This document shows positions 38,159 to 47,817 of a DNA stretch of 64,000 nt, one piece after another. Each line of letters starts with the position of its first letter. Position 1 is the first letter of the stretch. The notes beneath the pieces are model-generated. The model searched no databases. It was given only the letters and a program-made list of their open reading frames with translations, and was not told the origin of the DNA. The stretch comes from Vibrio sinaloensis. GTDB lineage: Bacteria > Pseudomonadota > Gammaproteobacteria > Enterobacterales > Vibrionaceae. Where the stretch lies: positions 1 to 64,000 of the forward strand of contig NZ_JWLV01000005.1 of the NCBI RefSeq assembly GCF_000808535.1, read 5' to 3'. A program made the translations under genes and the position numbers.

Positions 38159-39712
38159 TTACTTAACAACTAGGTCACCGAAGTATGGGAAGTTCATACC
38201 GTTGATGATTGGACCAATCTCAACGTTACCTTTCGCTGCCCATGATGGATCTTGCCAATGTAGAGGGACAAACGCCGCTTCATTGTAAAGAATCTCTTCA
38301 ACTTTCTTCAGTGCTGCACTGCGTTTCTCTAGGTCAGTCATCTTGTTGGTCTCTTCGATCAACTTGTCGACTTCTGCGTTTGAGTAGTGACCACAGTTGT
38401 ATTGGCCTTTACCCGTTTCAGCATTACGCGTCATCGCTAGGAACTCAGTGAAGTTACCTGAATCTTCTGTATCTGGGTGCCAACCGATCATCAGCATATC
38501 CGCCGCACACTTGTCGAACTCAGGCCAGTATTGCGCTTTAGGCATGGTCTTCAAGTCAACCTTGATACCGATCTTAGATAGCATAGCCGCCGATGCTTGA
38601 GCGATTTTGTCATCGTTCACGTAACGGTTGTTTGGCGCCATCATCGTTAGCGTGAAACCTTTCTCGTAACCCGCTTCTTTCATTAGCTGCTTCGCTTTCT
38701 TCAGATCGTAGCGAGGTTTTAGATCTGGGTTGTGACCAACGAAACCAACTGGGCTTTGCTGACCCGCAGCCGTTGCCGCGCCCTTCATGACTTTCTTAGT
38801 GATGCCTTCGTTGTTGATGGCATACACAATCGCCTGACGAACTCGTACATCTTTCAGTGCTGGGTTGCTGTTTTGGTTCATTTGGAACGTAATAACACGC
38901 GTACCAGGCATGGTGTACAGATCAACATCTTTTGCTTTTTCAATACGATTGTAGTCGTTTGGTGCAACCGGTGCGATCATGTCTACATCACCAGAAAGTA
39001 GCGCTGCAACACGAGTCGCGTCTTCTTTGATTGGTACTAGAGTCAGCTTATCAACGTTACCGCCAGACGCATTGTCCCAGTAATCATCAAAACGCTCGAA
39101 CGTCACTTTAACGCCCTGTTCACGCTGAGTGATCACAAATGGACCTGTACCAGAAACGTTGGTTGATGCGAACGAGTTACCGTGCTTCACCAACTCTGCT
39201 TTGTCTTTGCCATCATCCGTTTTCCCTGAGTAGAACTTGCTATCCATTGGGAATAGGTAAGTCATGACGTTTTCGACAAGTGGGTAAACGCCATCCGTTT
39301 TGATCTCTACTTTGTAGTCACCCGCTTTGGTAATTGACTTGATTGGGCCAAAAATACCTTTAAAGTCTGGTGAGTTTTTCAAACGATCGAATGTCCAAAC
39401 AACGTCGTCAGCCGTCAGCATGTTACCGGAATGGAACTTCACGCCTTGGCGAATGTTGAAGTGCATGGTTTCGCCGTCAATACGCTCCCAAGACTCAGCC
39501 AAACGAGGTTCAAATTCCATTTTCTGGTTAAAGCGAATAAGTGGATCAAATACCATGTGAGACATTTGCAGTGTGCCACCAGATAGCTGCTCATGTGGAT
39601 CCAGTGATACTGGGTCTGCATCATAAGCGACGGTAATATCTGCAGCGGCTGCACCAAAGCTAAGGCCAGCTGCCATTAAAGCCACTACCAGTTTGCTTTT
39701 CATGGTTTTCAT
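38159..39712 (-). CDS. Peptide ABC transporter periplasmic binding protein (SBP family 5)
   Basis: 517 residues. Signal peptide with a long hydrophobic core (KLVVALMAAGLSFGAAAA) and cleavage near AAA-AD. The family-5 motif ESWERIDGETMHFNIRQGVKFHSG lies near 70-93, and PHEQLSGGTLQMSHMVFDPLIR precedes it. The length fits dipeptide, oligopeptide or glutathione binding proteins; the ligand cannot be assigned. It lies between the ATPase and permease genes of the same operon. Confidence 0.92.
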   Translation of the reverse strand: MKTMKSKLVVALMAAGLSFGAAAADITVAYDADPVSLDPHEQLSGGTLQMSHMVFDPLIRFNQKMEFEPRLAESWERIDGETMHFNIRQGVKFHSGNMLTADDVVWTFDRLKNSPDFKGIFGPIKSITKAGDYKVEIKTDGVYPLVENVMTYLFPMDSKFYSGKTDDGKDKAELVKHGNSFASTNVSGTGPFVITQREQGVKVTFERFDDYWDNASGGNVDKLTLVPIKEDATRVAALLSGDVDMIAPVAPNDYNRIEKAKDVDLYTMPGTRVITFQMNQNSNPALKDVRVRQAIVYAINNEGITKKVMKGAATAAGQQSPVGFVGHNPDLKPRYDLKKAKQLMKEAGYEKGFTLTMMAPNNRYVNDDKIAQASAAMLSKIGIKVDLKTMPKAQYWPEFDKCAADMLMIGWHPDTEDSGNFTEFLAMTRNAETGKGQYNCGHYSNAEVDKLIEETNKMTDLEKRSAALKKVEEILYNEAAFVPLHWQDPSWAAKGNVEIGPIINGMNFPYFGDLVVK

Positions 39713-39802
39713 TGCATAACTCCTTATGCGGGATTTCTATCCCTAGTTGTTGTGTGTGCTTCTGTTTTGTCCGCCTGTATTGAAAGGCGGAAGGGTCACG
39801 GC

Positions 39803-41518
39803 TTAAGCCGTTTTTACTTCTTCTCTTAAGCCAGTAAATTCTGGCATTAAAGAAATCAGTTGCTTGCTGTACTCATGCTGAGGCGAGTTGAACAATTGCT
39901 CAGTAGGCGCGACTTCCAGTAGTGTCCCCATTTGCATCACGCCAACACGGTCACACATCTGACGAATGACAGGCAAGTCGTGACTAATGAACAGCATGGT
40001 GAGGTTCAACTCATCTTGTAAGTCTTTCAACAGGTTGAGGATTTGCGCTTGTACTGAAACGTCCAAAGCTGACGTTGGCTCATCACAAATCAGCAAACGA
40101 GGACGGGTCGCCAAAGCACGAGCAATAGAAATACGCTGTCTTTGACCGCCAGAGAATTCGTGCGGATATTTCACTCCCGCCATCTGGCCCAAGCCGACGT
40201 GATCAAGGAGATCATTAACGATCTGTCTGGTTTCCGCCTCACTGTTAGTCAGCTTATGGAAACGAATAGGCTCAGCGATGATATCGAAGATTTTCATTCG
40301 CGGGTTCATCGAGGTATACGGGTTTTGGAACACCATCTGCATCTGGCGACGAAGTGGTCGACGCTCTTTCTCAGATGTTAACGACGTCAGATCGATCCCT
40401 TCAAACGTCACTTTGCCCGAGTTTGGTTCGTACAAACCGGCGATCACTCGTGCAATGGTCGACTTACCAGAACCCGACTCTCCAACAAGACCAAACGTTT
40501 CACCCTCAAAGACTTCAAAACTAACATTGTTCGATGCCTGCACGTATTCACGGCGGCTCTCAAACAACGAGTCTTTGGTGACAAAGCGTAGGTTTACGTT
40601 CTCGACATTCAGCAAAGAGCCGGTGTATTCACGGTGATCTTGGCTCTGCCCTAACCAGTGATTTTTAACATCGAGCGGCTCCATCTCGTGTGCTTCTTCG
40701 ATGTAGCTAACCAGTGGGAAGCGATCTAGCTTCATATCTGAACGCGGCACTGCTGAAATAAGACTGCGAGTATAAGAATGATCTGGGTTGCCGAGCACCT
40801 TCGCTGTTGGGCCAAATTCGACTAAATCACCACGGTACATAACCGCCACGCGATCCGTCACATTCGACACTACCCCCATATCGTGGGTTACCAACATACA
40901 ACCCACATTGTTCTTGATACATAGGTCGCGAATCAGACTCAAAATCTGATCTTGGATGGAAACATCAAGTGCCGTGGTCGGTTCATCAGCGATGATAAGA
41001 TCAGGCTCGCCAGCCAGTGCAATCGCAATAACCACACGCTGACGCATGCCGCCAGAAAATTGGTGAGGGTATTGTTTTAAACGGTTTTCAGGTTGTGGAA
41101 TACCCACTTGCTGCATTAAAGAAAGCGCGCGCTTGTAAGCCTCTTCATCCGACACCTTCATATTGGCATGGATGGTTTCTTTCAGTTGTTGTTCGACAGT
41201 GAATAGAGGGTTTAGCGAAGTCATCGGGTCTTGGAAAATAAAGCCGATTTTTGAGCCACGGACAGAACGCATTTGTTCTGGTGAAAGACCTGAGATGAGC
41301 TCGCCGTCAAGATAGACATCACCACTTGCGATGCGGCCTGGAGGGCTGAGAAGGTCAATCACGGCATTACCGACGGTAGACTTACCCGCGCCAGATTCCC
41401 CAACAACACCCACAATTTCACCGCGCTCAATATTGAACGACAGTGACTTAACAGCCGCATGCACACCATGACGTGATGGGTACTCGATGCGAAGATTTTT
41501 TACTTCTAAAAGTGACAT
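39803..41518 (-). CDS. Fused double ATPase of a peptide ABC transporter (DppD-DppF fusion)
   Basis: 571 residues, two complete ABC modules. First: Walker A GESGAGKST, signature FSGGMRQRV, Walker B LIIADEPT. Second: Walker A GESGSGKST near 350, signature FSGGQRQRIS, Walker B LLICDEPT. This one-chain arrangement is that of GsiA and YejF rather than the separate DppD and DppF. First gene of the four-gene operon, so both ATP sites are made in fixed 1:1 ratio. Confidence 0.93.
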   Translation of the reverse strand: MSLLEVKNLRIEYPSRHGVHAAVKSLSFNIERGEIVGVVGESGAGKSTVGNAVIDLLSPPGRIASGDVYLDGELISGLSPEQMRSVRGSKIGFIFQDPMTSLNPLFTVEQQLKETIHANMKVSDEEAYKRALSLMQQVGIPQPENRLKQYPHQFSGGMRQRVVIAIALAGEPDLIIADEPTTALDVSIQDQILSLIRDLCIKNNVGCMLVTHDMGVVSNVTDRVAVMYRGDLVEFGPTAKVLGNPDHSYTRSLISAVPRSDMKLDRFPLVSYIEEAHEMEPLDVKNHWLGQSQDHREYTGSLLNVENVNLRFVTKDSLFESRREYVQASNNVSFEVFEGETFGLVGESGSGKSTIARVIAGLYEPNSGKVTFEGIDLTSLTSEKERRPLRRQMQMVFQNPYTSMNPRMKIFDIIAEPIRFHKLTNSEAETRQIVNDLLDHVGLGQMAGVKYPHEFSGGQRQRISIARALATRPRLLICDEPTSALDVSVQAQILNLLKDLQDELNLTMLFISHDLPVIRQMCDRVGVMQMGTLLEVAPTEQLFNSPQHEYSKQLISLMPEFTGLREEVKTA

Positions 41519-42115
41519 TAACCAGACCTCTACTGCTTCGGCAGCTTTCTGCCCTGTCTGAAAATTGAATCCATTCGAGTCAGGGAAAATCGGTATGACA
41601 TCCTGACAATTTATAAGGTCATCAATTTGGCAAAAAATTCACAGAAAAGCAACAAAGGTAGTATAAAAAGTTGAAATCGAACAAAAAACAAGCAGCATAA
41701 CAAAATAAATATGCACAACAACAAAACGATTCGTTGATCGGACCTGATGGAAAAACGCCTCCAGCCCTCTAAAATACTTACTCAGCGTTATTTATTAAGT
41801 TCTTTTCTCATTTCAACCCAAGTTTAAAAAATGAATACTAATTCAAAGAACCCCACTAGACTATGATTAACAAAAATAAAACATAAAACTATAAATAGAG
41901 ACAAAGTTAGTCAATAAAACCAAATGTAACGAATTATTCCAAATTTAAATAAAGCCATAGCGAACTTGTTTGGTGACAACCACTACCTCCAATCATGTAC
42001 ATCAACGCACGACTAGATCATCGTTAATGCTTAAGTATGAGAAGGTGGTGCGAGGGGTAAACCGATGCTTTTAGCATGGTCAGATAAGGCGATTTAGTTG
42101 GACTTGAGCGGACGC
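41519..42115 (-). other. AT-rich intergenic region upstream of the peptide ABC operon
   Basis: About 600 bases with no convincing reading frame, RNA gene or repeat. It should hold the promoter of the fused ATPase gene, which is transcribed away to the left. I see no clear operator. Confidence 0.5.
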
Positions 42116-42159
42116 AAAAAGCCCTAATCTTTCGTTGCGGCCAGCCAGCCTAGAGCTTC

Positions 42160-42494
42160 AATAGTGGTCGGTGAAGAGACATATTCTAAACATCAGGCGA
42201 ACCCCGCTCTGGGTTCGAATCGACTATATTACAAATAGCAAAAAGCCCTAGCATTTCTGCTACGGCTTTTCAAATAGTGATCGGTGAAGAGACATTCCTT
42301 GAACATCAGACGAACCCCGCTTTGAGTTCGAATCGACTAAATGCAAATAGAAAAAAGCCCTAGCATTTCTGCTACGGCTTTCCTAATAGTGGCCGGTGAA
42401 GAGACATTCCTTGAACATCAGACGAACCCCGCTTTGAGTTCGAATCGACTATATTACAAACAGCAAAAAGCCCTAGTCTTTCGACTAGGGCTTC
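42160..42494 (-). repeat. Three tRNA-Pro-derived repeats with terminator-like hairpins
   Basis: Three tandem units of about 110 bases start near 42160, 42273 and 42385. On the minus strand each ends in the 3' end of the tRNA-Pro gene (TCTCTTCACCGACCA in unit 1; one mismatch in units 2 and 3), preceded by a diverged body with a GGGTTCG-like T-arm relic, and each is followed by an AAAGCCCTAG hairpin. None can fold as a tRNA. They lie directly downstream of the last intact tRNA-Pro. The layout recalls the rtT repeats of E. coli tyrT. Confidence 0.8.
42465..42494 (-). terminator. Terminator of the tRNA operon
   Basis: AGCCCTAGTC / GACTAGGGCT perfect stem with a TTTC loop and T5 on the minus strand, six bases after the last tRNA-Pro. 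Similar hairpins recur in the two repeats beyond (near 42238-42270 and 42349-42382). Confidence 0.88.
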
Positions 42495-42499
42495 AATAG

Positions 42500-42576
<77 letters not shown>

Positions 42577-42629
42577 ACTTGTGTTTTGTTCCAATTTATC
42601 GGAACAGGAAACCGAAGTTACCTAAATAA

Positions 42630-42706
42630 TGGGGTGGCTAACGGGACTTGAACCCGCGACAACTGGAATCACAATCCAGGGCTCTACCAACTGAGCTATA
42701 GCCACC
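42630..42706 (-). tRNA. tRNA-His (anticodon GTG), distal copy
   Basis: 77 bases including CCA, beginning GGTGGCTATAGCTCAGTTGG; anticodon loop TTGTGAT, T arm GCGGGTTCAAGTCCCG. It includes the extra 5' G typical of tRNA-His. Identical to the copy at 42900-42976. Confidence 0.97.
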
Positions 42707-42751
42707 GCTAACTTTTTGAGTTTACCGCTAAATCAGCGTTAAACGAAATAG

Positions 42752-42828
<77 letters not shown>

Positions 42829-42899
42829 ACAATGTTTTATCTCAACGTATTGAGAAAGGGAGCTAAGCTACCGAATCTACCTTTATAAGAAAAGGTAAA

Positions 42900-42976
42900 T
42901 GGGGTGGCTAACGGGACTTGAACCCGCGACAACTGGAATCACAATCCAGGGCTCTACCAACTGAGCTATAGCCACC
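42900..42976 (-). tRNA. tRNA-His (anticodon GTG), proximal copy
   Basis: Same sequence as the distal tRNA-His. Second gene of the operon after tRNA-Arg, mirroring argX-hisR in E. coli. Confidence 0.97.
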
Positions 42977-43008
42977 ACTGATTTTTCACCGATAAACCTT
43001 TAGGCGAT

Positions 43009-43085
<77 letters not shown>

Positions 43086-43106
43086 ATGCCCCATCGGCGG
43101 AGTGGA

Positions 43107-43135
43107 ATAATACGTATATCACACTAGGGCGTCTA
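43107..43135 (-). promoter_or_regulatory. Promoter of the tRNA operon
   Basis: On the minus strand -10 TATTAT (43107-43112) and -35-like TAGACG (43130-43135), 17 bp apart, about 20 bases upstream of tRNA-Arg. The -35 is imperfect and the start of transcription is a guess. Confidence 0.5.
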
Positions 43136-43389
43136 GTACTTTTTCAACTTTTTTTATCGTTTGGCGCCTTTTTCAACAATTAAAGTGTGATAAACCCCTA
43201 TTTCCCATTAGATAACTGATTACAAGGGGGTAACTTGCTGTTTATTGCAACAAGTTAACAGGATATAATCACCCATTATTTACATTGATTTAACAGCCAA
43301 TGCTTTTCTTTCTACGAAAAGTTAAACACTGTTGGTCATAATCACACTCTAATAATGGGTAAGCACGAACTTACCTTCAGGAATGTAAA

Positions 43390-43812
43390 GTGAGTTTAAT
43401 GGATATGTCTCGAAAAATCTTAACCGCTTTGGTCGCTGCAGTTACTTTTTCTAGCGCCTCTTTCGCAGCTAACGTAAGCCAAGAAGAATACGACGCAATT
43501 GCTGAGCGCATTGCACCTGTCGGTGATGTTTACCTTGCGGGTGCAGAACCTGTTAAAGCAGAACCCACTGGCCCACGTGATGGCGCAACGGTCTACGGCA
43601 CTTTCTGTATTGCGTGTCATGCGTCAGGCGTTAGCGGAGCACCTAAGACAGGTGACGCAGGTGATTGGGCACCACGTATCGCACAGGGCCGCGATGTACT
43701 CAACAACCATGCTATCAACGGTTTCAATGCGATGCCGGCCAAGGGTTCATGTATGGATTGTTCAGATGACGAAATCATCGCTGCAATTGATCATATGATT
43801 AAAGGTCTTTAA
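43390..43812 (+). CDS. Cytochrome c5-type monoheme protein
   Basis: 140 residues. GTG at 43390 is chosen because CAGGAA lies seven bases upstream; an ATG three codons later would be too far from it. Signal peptide ends near SFAA. The heme motif FCIACHASG is near residue 75; the axial Met is in NAMPAKG, followed by CMDC, the extra cysteine pair that marks c5-class cytochromes. Periplasmic electron carrier to terminal oxidases or reductases. A terminator follows. Confidence 0.92.
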   Translation: MSLMDMSRKILTALVAAVTFSSASFAANVSQEEYDAIAERIAPVGDVYLAGAEPVKAEPTGPRDGATVYGTFCIACHASGVSGAPKTGDAGDWAPRIAQGRDVLNNHAINGFNAMPAKGSCMDCSDDEIIAAIDHMIKGL

Positions 43813-43834
43813 GACTCAAACCTAATATAGAAGA

Positions 43835-43866
43835 AGGGCTTGGTATTTATACCAAGCCCTTTTTGT
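43835..43866 (+). terminator. Intrinsic terminator after cytochrome c5
   Basis: AGGGCTTGGTA / TACCAAGCCCT stem with a short loop and a TTTTTG tail. It may also slow minus-strand transcripts from rep. Confidence 0.88.
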
Positions 43867-43881
43867 TTGTCTTACTTATCG

Positions 43882-45900
43882 CTAGCTTTTATTAAACATC
43901 GCTTTTAGATTCGCAATGTGTGCCTGCCCTTTTGCCATTCGCTCTTCTTGAGTTTGTGGCTTCTTATTCACTTCCCACTCGACATCATCAAATGGTAATT
44001 CATCAAGGAAGCGACTTTGGCTTGGCTTAATCAACTCCCCAAACTGGCGGCGTTCTTTACACATGGTGAAAGTTAGCTCACGCTGCGCACGCGTAATACC
44101 CACGTACATTAAACGACGCTCTTCTTCAACATTGTCTTCATCAATGCTGGTTTGGTGCGGCAAGATGCCCTCTTCTGAACCAATTAAGTAGACGTAAGGA
44201 AACTCCAAACCTTTCGACGCATGCAGTGTCATTAACTGCACCGCATCGCTGTCTTCGTCTTCTTCACCACGTTCCATCATGTCACGTAAAGTTAAGCGCT
44301 GAACCACTTCCTTAATGGTTTTCTCTTCTTGGTCATAGTTATCCCCTTCAAGGTCTGCAACGATCCAAGAATACAGGTCAGAAACGTTCTTCATGCGCAT
44401 CTCTGCCGCTTTCGGACTCGCAGAGGTTTCATACAACCAATCTTCGTAGTTGATATCTCGAACCAAAGAACGCACCGCTTCGACTGTGTCACCGCGCTCT
44501 GCTTGATCAGCAATCTTCACTAACCAAGCCGTAAAGCGGCGCAAGTTCTCCAACCCGCGGCCCGACAAAGTTTGCTCAAGCCCCATCTCGAAACTCGCTT
44601 CGAATAAACTCTTGCCGCGCATATTGGCGTAGCTACCAAGCTTTTCTAATGTCACTGGGCCAATCTCACGGCGTGGTGTGTTCACAATGCGCAAGAAAGC
44701 GTTGTCATCATCTGGGTTCACGAGCACACGCAAGTACGCCATGATGTCTTTGATTTCCGCTCGAGCGAAGAAGGAGGTTCCACCAGAGAGCTTGTACGGC
44801 ACTCGGTTTTGCATCAGTGATTTTTCAATCAAGCGTGACTGATGGTTGCCACGATACAAAATCGCGTAATCTTTGTAGTCGGTTCGATTGAGGAACTTAT
44901 GGGCAATCAGTTCCCCCGTTACCCGCTCCGCTTCATGCTCTTCGTTTTTCGCCAACAGAACTTTGAGTTTTTCGCCGTCGGGGATTTCTGAGAACAGTGA
45001 TTTTTCATACACGTGTGGGTTGTTGGCGATCAAAATATTCGCCGCGCGCAAAATACGACTGGTTGAGCGATAGTTTTGCTCCAACTTGATGAGGCGTAAG
45101 TTAGGGTAATCTTGCCCTAACAGCACTAGGTTTTGCGGCTTCGCACCTCGCCATGAATAGATAGATTGATCATCATCGCCTACCACGGTCAGGCGGCCAC
45201 GTTCGCCGACAATCAATTTCACCAAATCATATTGGCTGGTGTTGGTATCTTGATACTCGTCCACCAGCAAATAGCGAATTCGATTTTGCCAACGCTGACG
45301 TACTTCTTCATTGGTTTTCAGCAGCAACACAGGCAGTGAAATTAAGTCATCAAAATCGAGCGCGTTGTACGCTTTCATCTGCTTTTGGTACATCTCGAAG
45401 CAGAAAGCAAACAGTTGCTGTTGCTCACCTTTAGCCTGCGCTTTTGCTTGGTCAGGCGTAAGCATGTCATTTTTCCAGTTGGAGATGCAGCTTAACAGTT
45501 GGCGCAGGAGATCTTTATCGCCATCCAATTGTTGTTCGGTCAACTCTTTAAGTAGCGCAAGTTGGTCTTGATCATCGAACAGCGAAAAGCCCGATTTTAG
45601 CCCGAGCGATTTGTACTCTCGCTTGATGATGTTGAGACCCAAGGTATGAAATGTCGATACCATTAAGCCTTTGGATTCATTCTTACCCAGCGTTTGCCCT
45701 ACTCGCTCTTTCATCTCGCGAGCCGCTTTGTTGGTAAAGGTGACTGCCGCAATATTTCTCGCCTTGTAGCCACACTGCTGAACCAAGTAGGCAATCTTAT
45801 TGGTAATCACACGTGTTTTACCTGAACCAGCGCCAGCCAGAACAAGGCATGGTCCTGATACATATTTGACGGCTTCGTCTTGTCTTGGATTCAGCTTCAT
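43882..45900 (-). CDS. rep: ATP-dependent DNA helicase Rep
   Basis: 672-residue superfamily 1 helicase that clears proteins ahead of the replication fork. Walker [11 protein letters not shown] is at 22-31, motif [10 protein letters not shown] near 213, [14 protein letters not shown] near 240, [17 protein letters not shown] and [11 protein letters not shown] in the C-terminal half. Length equals E. coli Rep (673) and the start [14 protein letters not shown] is characteristic. The short C-terminus lacks the UvrD Tudor extension. Confidence 0.96.
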   Translation of the reverse strand: MKLNPRQDEAVKYVSGPCLVLAGAGSGKTRVITNKIAYLVQQCGYKARNIAAVTFTNKAAREMKERVGQTLGKNESKGLMVSTFHTLGLNIIKREYKSLGLKSGFSLFDDQDQLALLKELTEQQLDGDKDLLRQLLSCISNWKNDMLTPDQAKAQAKGEQQQLFAFCFEMYQKQMKAYNALDFDDLISLPVLLLKTNEEVRQRWQNRIRYLLVDEYQDTNTSQYDLVKLIVGERGRLTVVGDDDQSIYSWRGAKPQNLVLLGQDYPNLRLIKLEQNYRSTSRILRAANILIANNPHVYEKSLFSEIPDGEKLKVLLAKNEEHEAERVTGELIAHKFLNRTDYKDYAILYRGNHQSRLIEKSLMQNRVPYKLSGGTSFFARAEIKDIMAYLRVLVNPDDDNAFLRIVNTPRREIGPVTLEKLGSYANMRGKSLFEASFEMGLEQTLSGRGLENLRRFTAWLVKIADQAERGDTVEAVRSLVRDINYEDWLYETSASPKAAEMRMKNVSDLYSWIVADLEGDNYDQEEKTIKEVVQRLTLRDMMERGEEDEDSDAVQLMTLHASKGLEFPYVYLIGSEEGILPHQTSIDEDNVEEERRLMYVGITRAQRELTFTMCKERRQFGELIKPSQSRFLDELPFDDVEWEVNKKPQTQEERMAKGQAHIANLKAMFNKS

Positions 45901-46062
45901 AAGTGTCTCAAAGGTGAAAAATGTGGCGCATATAATAATGGTGCCATAGAACGATTGCTATGGTTAATCGTAAACCAAACTTAGACACCCTATTTTCTTA
46001 ATTAAAATAAATTTATCTGATTAATTAAAATACTTTATTGCACAACCGTATAGTTTTGAGGC

Positions 46063-46087
46063 TATAATGAATGAACGTTCATTCATT
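46063..46087 (+). promoter_or_regulatory. Promoter and palindromic operator of the efflux operon
   Basis: A perfect 22-base palindrome, AATGAATGAAC followed by its complement (46066-46087), overlaps the -10 TATAAT (46063-46068). It stands 12 bases before the TetR-family ATG. A -35-like TTGCAC lies 19 bases upstream. The layout is autorepression by the adjacent TetR protein; ligand-induced release would switch on regulator, adaptor and pump together. Confidence 0.85.
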
Positions 46088-46099
46088 GTGGTGTAAATC

Positions 46100-46681
46100 A
46101 TGTCTAATAACACCCAGGTAGATAAACGCGAACAAATCCTTCACGCGGCGGAAAAGCTGATTGCAGTGTCTGGTTTTCAAGGGCTCTCAATGCAAAAGCT
46201 CGCCAATGAGGCAGGTGTGGCCGCGGGTACAATCTACCGTTATTTCTCAGATAAGGAGCACCTCCTTGATGAAGTACGTTTAATGGTTTCAAAACGCATT
46301 GCTGACGCTGTACAAGCTGGCGTCAGTGATGACATGCCTTTAAAAGAGCGCTACCGCAAAATGTGGATCAATATTTGGAATTTAGCCGCTTCAAACATTG
46401 ATACCATCAGCAATCGCGCTCAATATGAGTCTTTACCCTGTGCAAACAAGCACACAACAAGAAAACTCGAGCGCGAGATGTTTTCTCAAGTCGAGCGGAT
46501 GTTTGTTGAAGGTAAAGAGCAAGGGGTCTTTAAACCACTCGATAACGAAATTTTGTCAGGGCTGAGTTTTGAAGCCAGTGTTGCACTGGCTCGAAAACAT
46601 GCTTTGGGATTTTACCAACTGAACGACGACGCGTTAGATGCCGCGATCGAAGCCAGTTGGGATGCAATCATTAATCACTAA
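46100..46681 (+). CDS. vexR: TetR-family repressor of the RND efflux operon (VexR-like)
   Basis: 193 residues. N-terminal helix-turn-helix GLSMQKLANEAGVAAGTIYRYF (29-50) is typical of TetR; the C-terminal ligand domain is variable. First gene of regulator-adaptor-pump, with the 22-base operator at its promoter. V. cholerae has vexRAB next to ilvC as here, hence the name; in that species VexR is reported as a regulator of vexRAB. Conservation of ligand specificity is not shown by sequence. Confidence 0.82.
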   Translation: MSNNTQVDKREQILHAAEKLIAVSGFQGLSMQKLANEAGVAAGTIYRYFSDKEHLLDEVRLMVSKRIADAVQAGVSDDMPLKERYRKMWINIWNLAASNIDTISNRAQYESLPCANKHTTRKLEREMFSQVERMFVEGKEQGVFKPLDNEILSGLSFEASVALARKHALGFYQLNDDALDAAIEASWDAIINH

Positions 46682-46699
46682 CTTGGAGTTCTAGTAAGA

Positions 46700-47806
46700 A
46701 TGAAAAAGTGGACTTTCTTCATGTTGATTATCGCAATACTGCTGTTTGGCAGTGTGATAGGTGTCAACCTCTATAAGCAGCAGATGGTTGCTGACTACAT
46801 GGCAAATCGCCCTGAGCCTGAGTTCCCTGTTACAGTAACAGACGTTCAGCCTGTTGATTGGGTTCCTGTCATTGAAGCGATCGGTTTCATCGAACCTAAC
46901 CAAGGGGTTACGGTTGCCAACGAAACAAGCGGCGTCATCGACAAGATTTCGTTTGACTCCGGTACTCAGGTGGAAGAAGGCCAACCTTTGGTGCTGCTGG
47001 ACTCTGCTGTTGAGAAAGCAAACTTGAAGAGTGCTCAAGCGAAACTGCCTGCTGCAGAAGCGAAATACAAGCGCTATCAAGGTCTGTACAAGAAAGGCTC
47101 TATCTCTAAAGAAGCGTATGACGAAGCGGAAGCTAACTACTTCTCACTTCAAGCTGATATTGAGAGCCTAAAAGCGGCGATCGATCGCCGTGAAATCAAA
47201 GCGCCGTTCGCAGGCGTGGTTGGTATCCGTAATGTGTATCTTGGTCAGTACCTTCAATCGGGTACCGATATCGTTCGCCTAGAAGACACCAGCGTGATGC
47301 GCCTTCGTTTCACAGTTCCTCAAACCGATATCTCTCGCATCAGCCTAGAGCAAGAGGTGGATATCTTCGTTGACGCTTACCCAGAAATCGCCTTTAAAGG
47401 GTCAATTTCGGCGATTGAACCTGCCGTTGATATTCAAAGCGGTCTGATCCAAGTTCAAGCAGATATTCCAAACAGCGACGGTAAACTTCGTAGCGGTATG
47501 TTCGCTCGTGCCAACATCATCCTACCTAAATTGGAAAATCAGGTCACGCTGCCACAAACGGCTATCACGTTCACGCTGTACGGTGACAATGTCTACATTG
47601 TCTCTGAGAAAGATGGCGAAAAACGGGTAACACAACAAGTAGTGAAAGTGGGCGAACGAACTCAAGATATCGCACACATTCTAGAGGGCGTTAAGCCAGG
47701 TGACGTTGTTGTTACTTCAGGCCAAGTTCGTCTAAGCAACCACGCAAAAGTTCGTGTAGTAGAAAGCGATGCAACTACTCCACCAGCTGAAACACCAATG
47801 CTGTAA
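46700..47806 (+). CDS. vexA: RND efflux periplasmic adaptor (VexA-like)
   Basis: 368 residues; an N-terminal membrane anchor (FFMLIIAILLFGSVIG) is followed by a lipoyl-type half-motif (GFIEPNQGVTVANETSG), a coiled-coil hairpin (AKLPAAEAKYKRYQGLYKKG), and the second half (RREIKAPFAGVVGIRNV). The beta-barrel and membrane-proximal domains follow. It links the pump to an outer-membrane TolC-type channel not encoded in this window. Starts 18 bases after the regulator. Confidence 0.92.
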   Translation: MKKWTFFMLIIAILLFGSVIGVNLYKQQMVADYMANRPEPEFPVTVTDVQPVDWVPVIEAIGFIEPNQGVTVANETSGVIDKISFDSGTQVEEGQPLVLLDSAVEKANLKSAQAKLPAAEAKYKRYQGLYKKGSISKEAYDEAEANYFSLQADIESLKAAIDRREIKAPFAGVVGIRNVYLGQYLQSGTDIVRLEDTSVMRLRFTVPQTDISRISLEQEVDIFVDAYPEIAFKGSISAIEPAVDIQSGLIQVQADIPNSDGKLRSGMFARANIILPKLENQVTLPQTAITFTLYGDNVYIVSEKDGEKRVTQQVVKVGERTQDIAHILEGVKPGDVVVTSGQVRLSNHAKVRVVESDATTPPAETPML

Positions 47807-47817
47807 TTGGAGGCTTC

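Noticed and set aside
42160..42494. Repeats downstream of the tRNAs as a CRISPR array
   Set aside because: Only three units, unequal divergence, repeats longer than spacers, clear tRNA ancestry and hairpin terminators, and no cas genes.
42160..42494. Additional functional tRNA genes
   Set aside because: Only the 3' end of tRNA-Pro is kept; no acceptor partner, D arm or anticodon arm can be formed.
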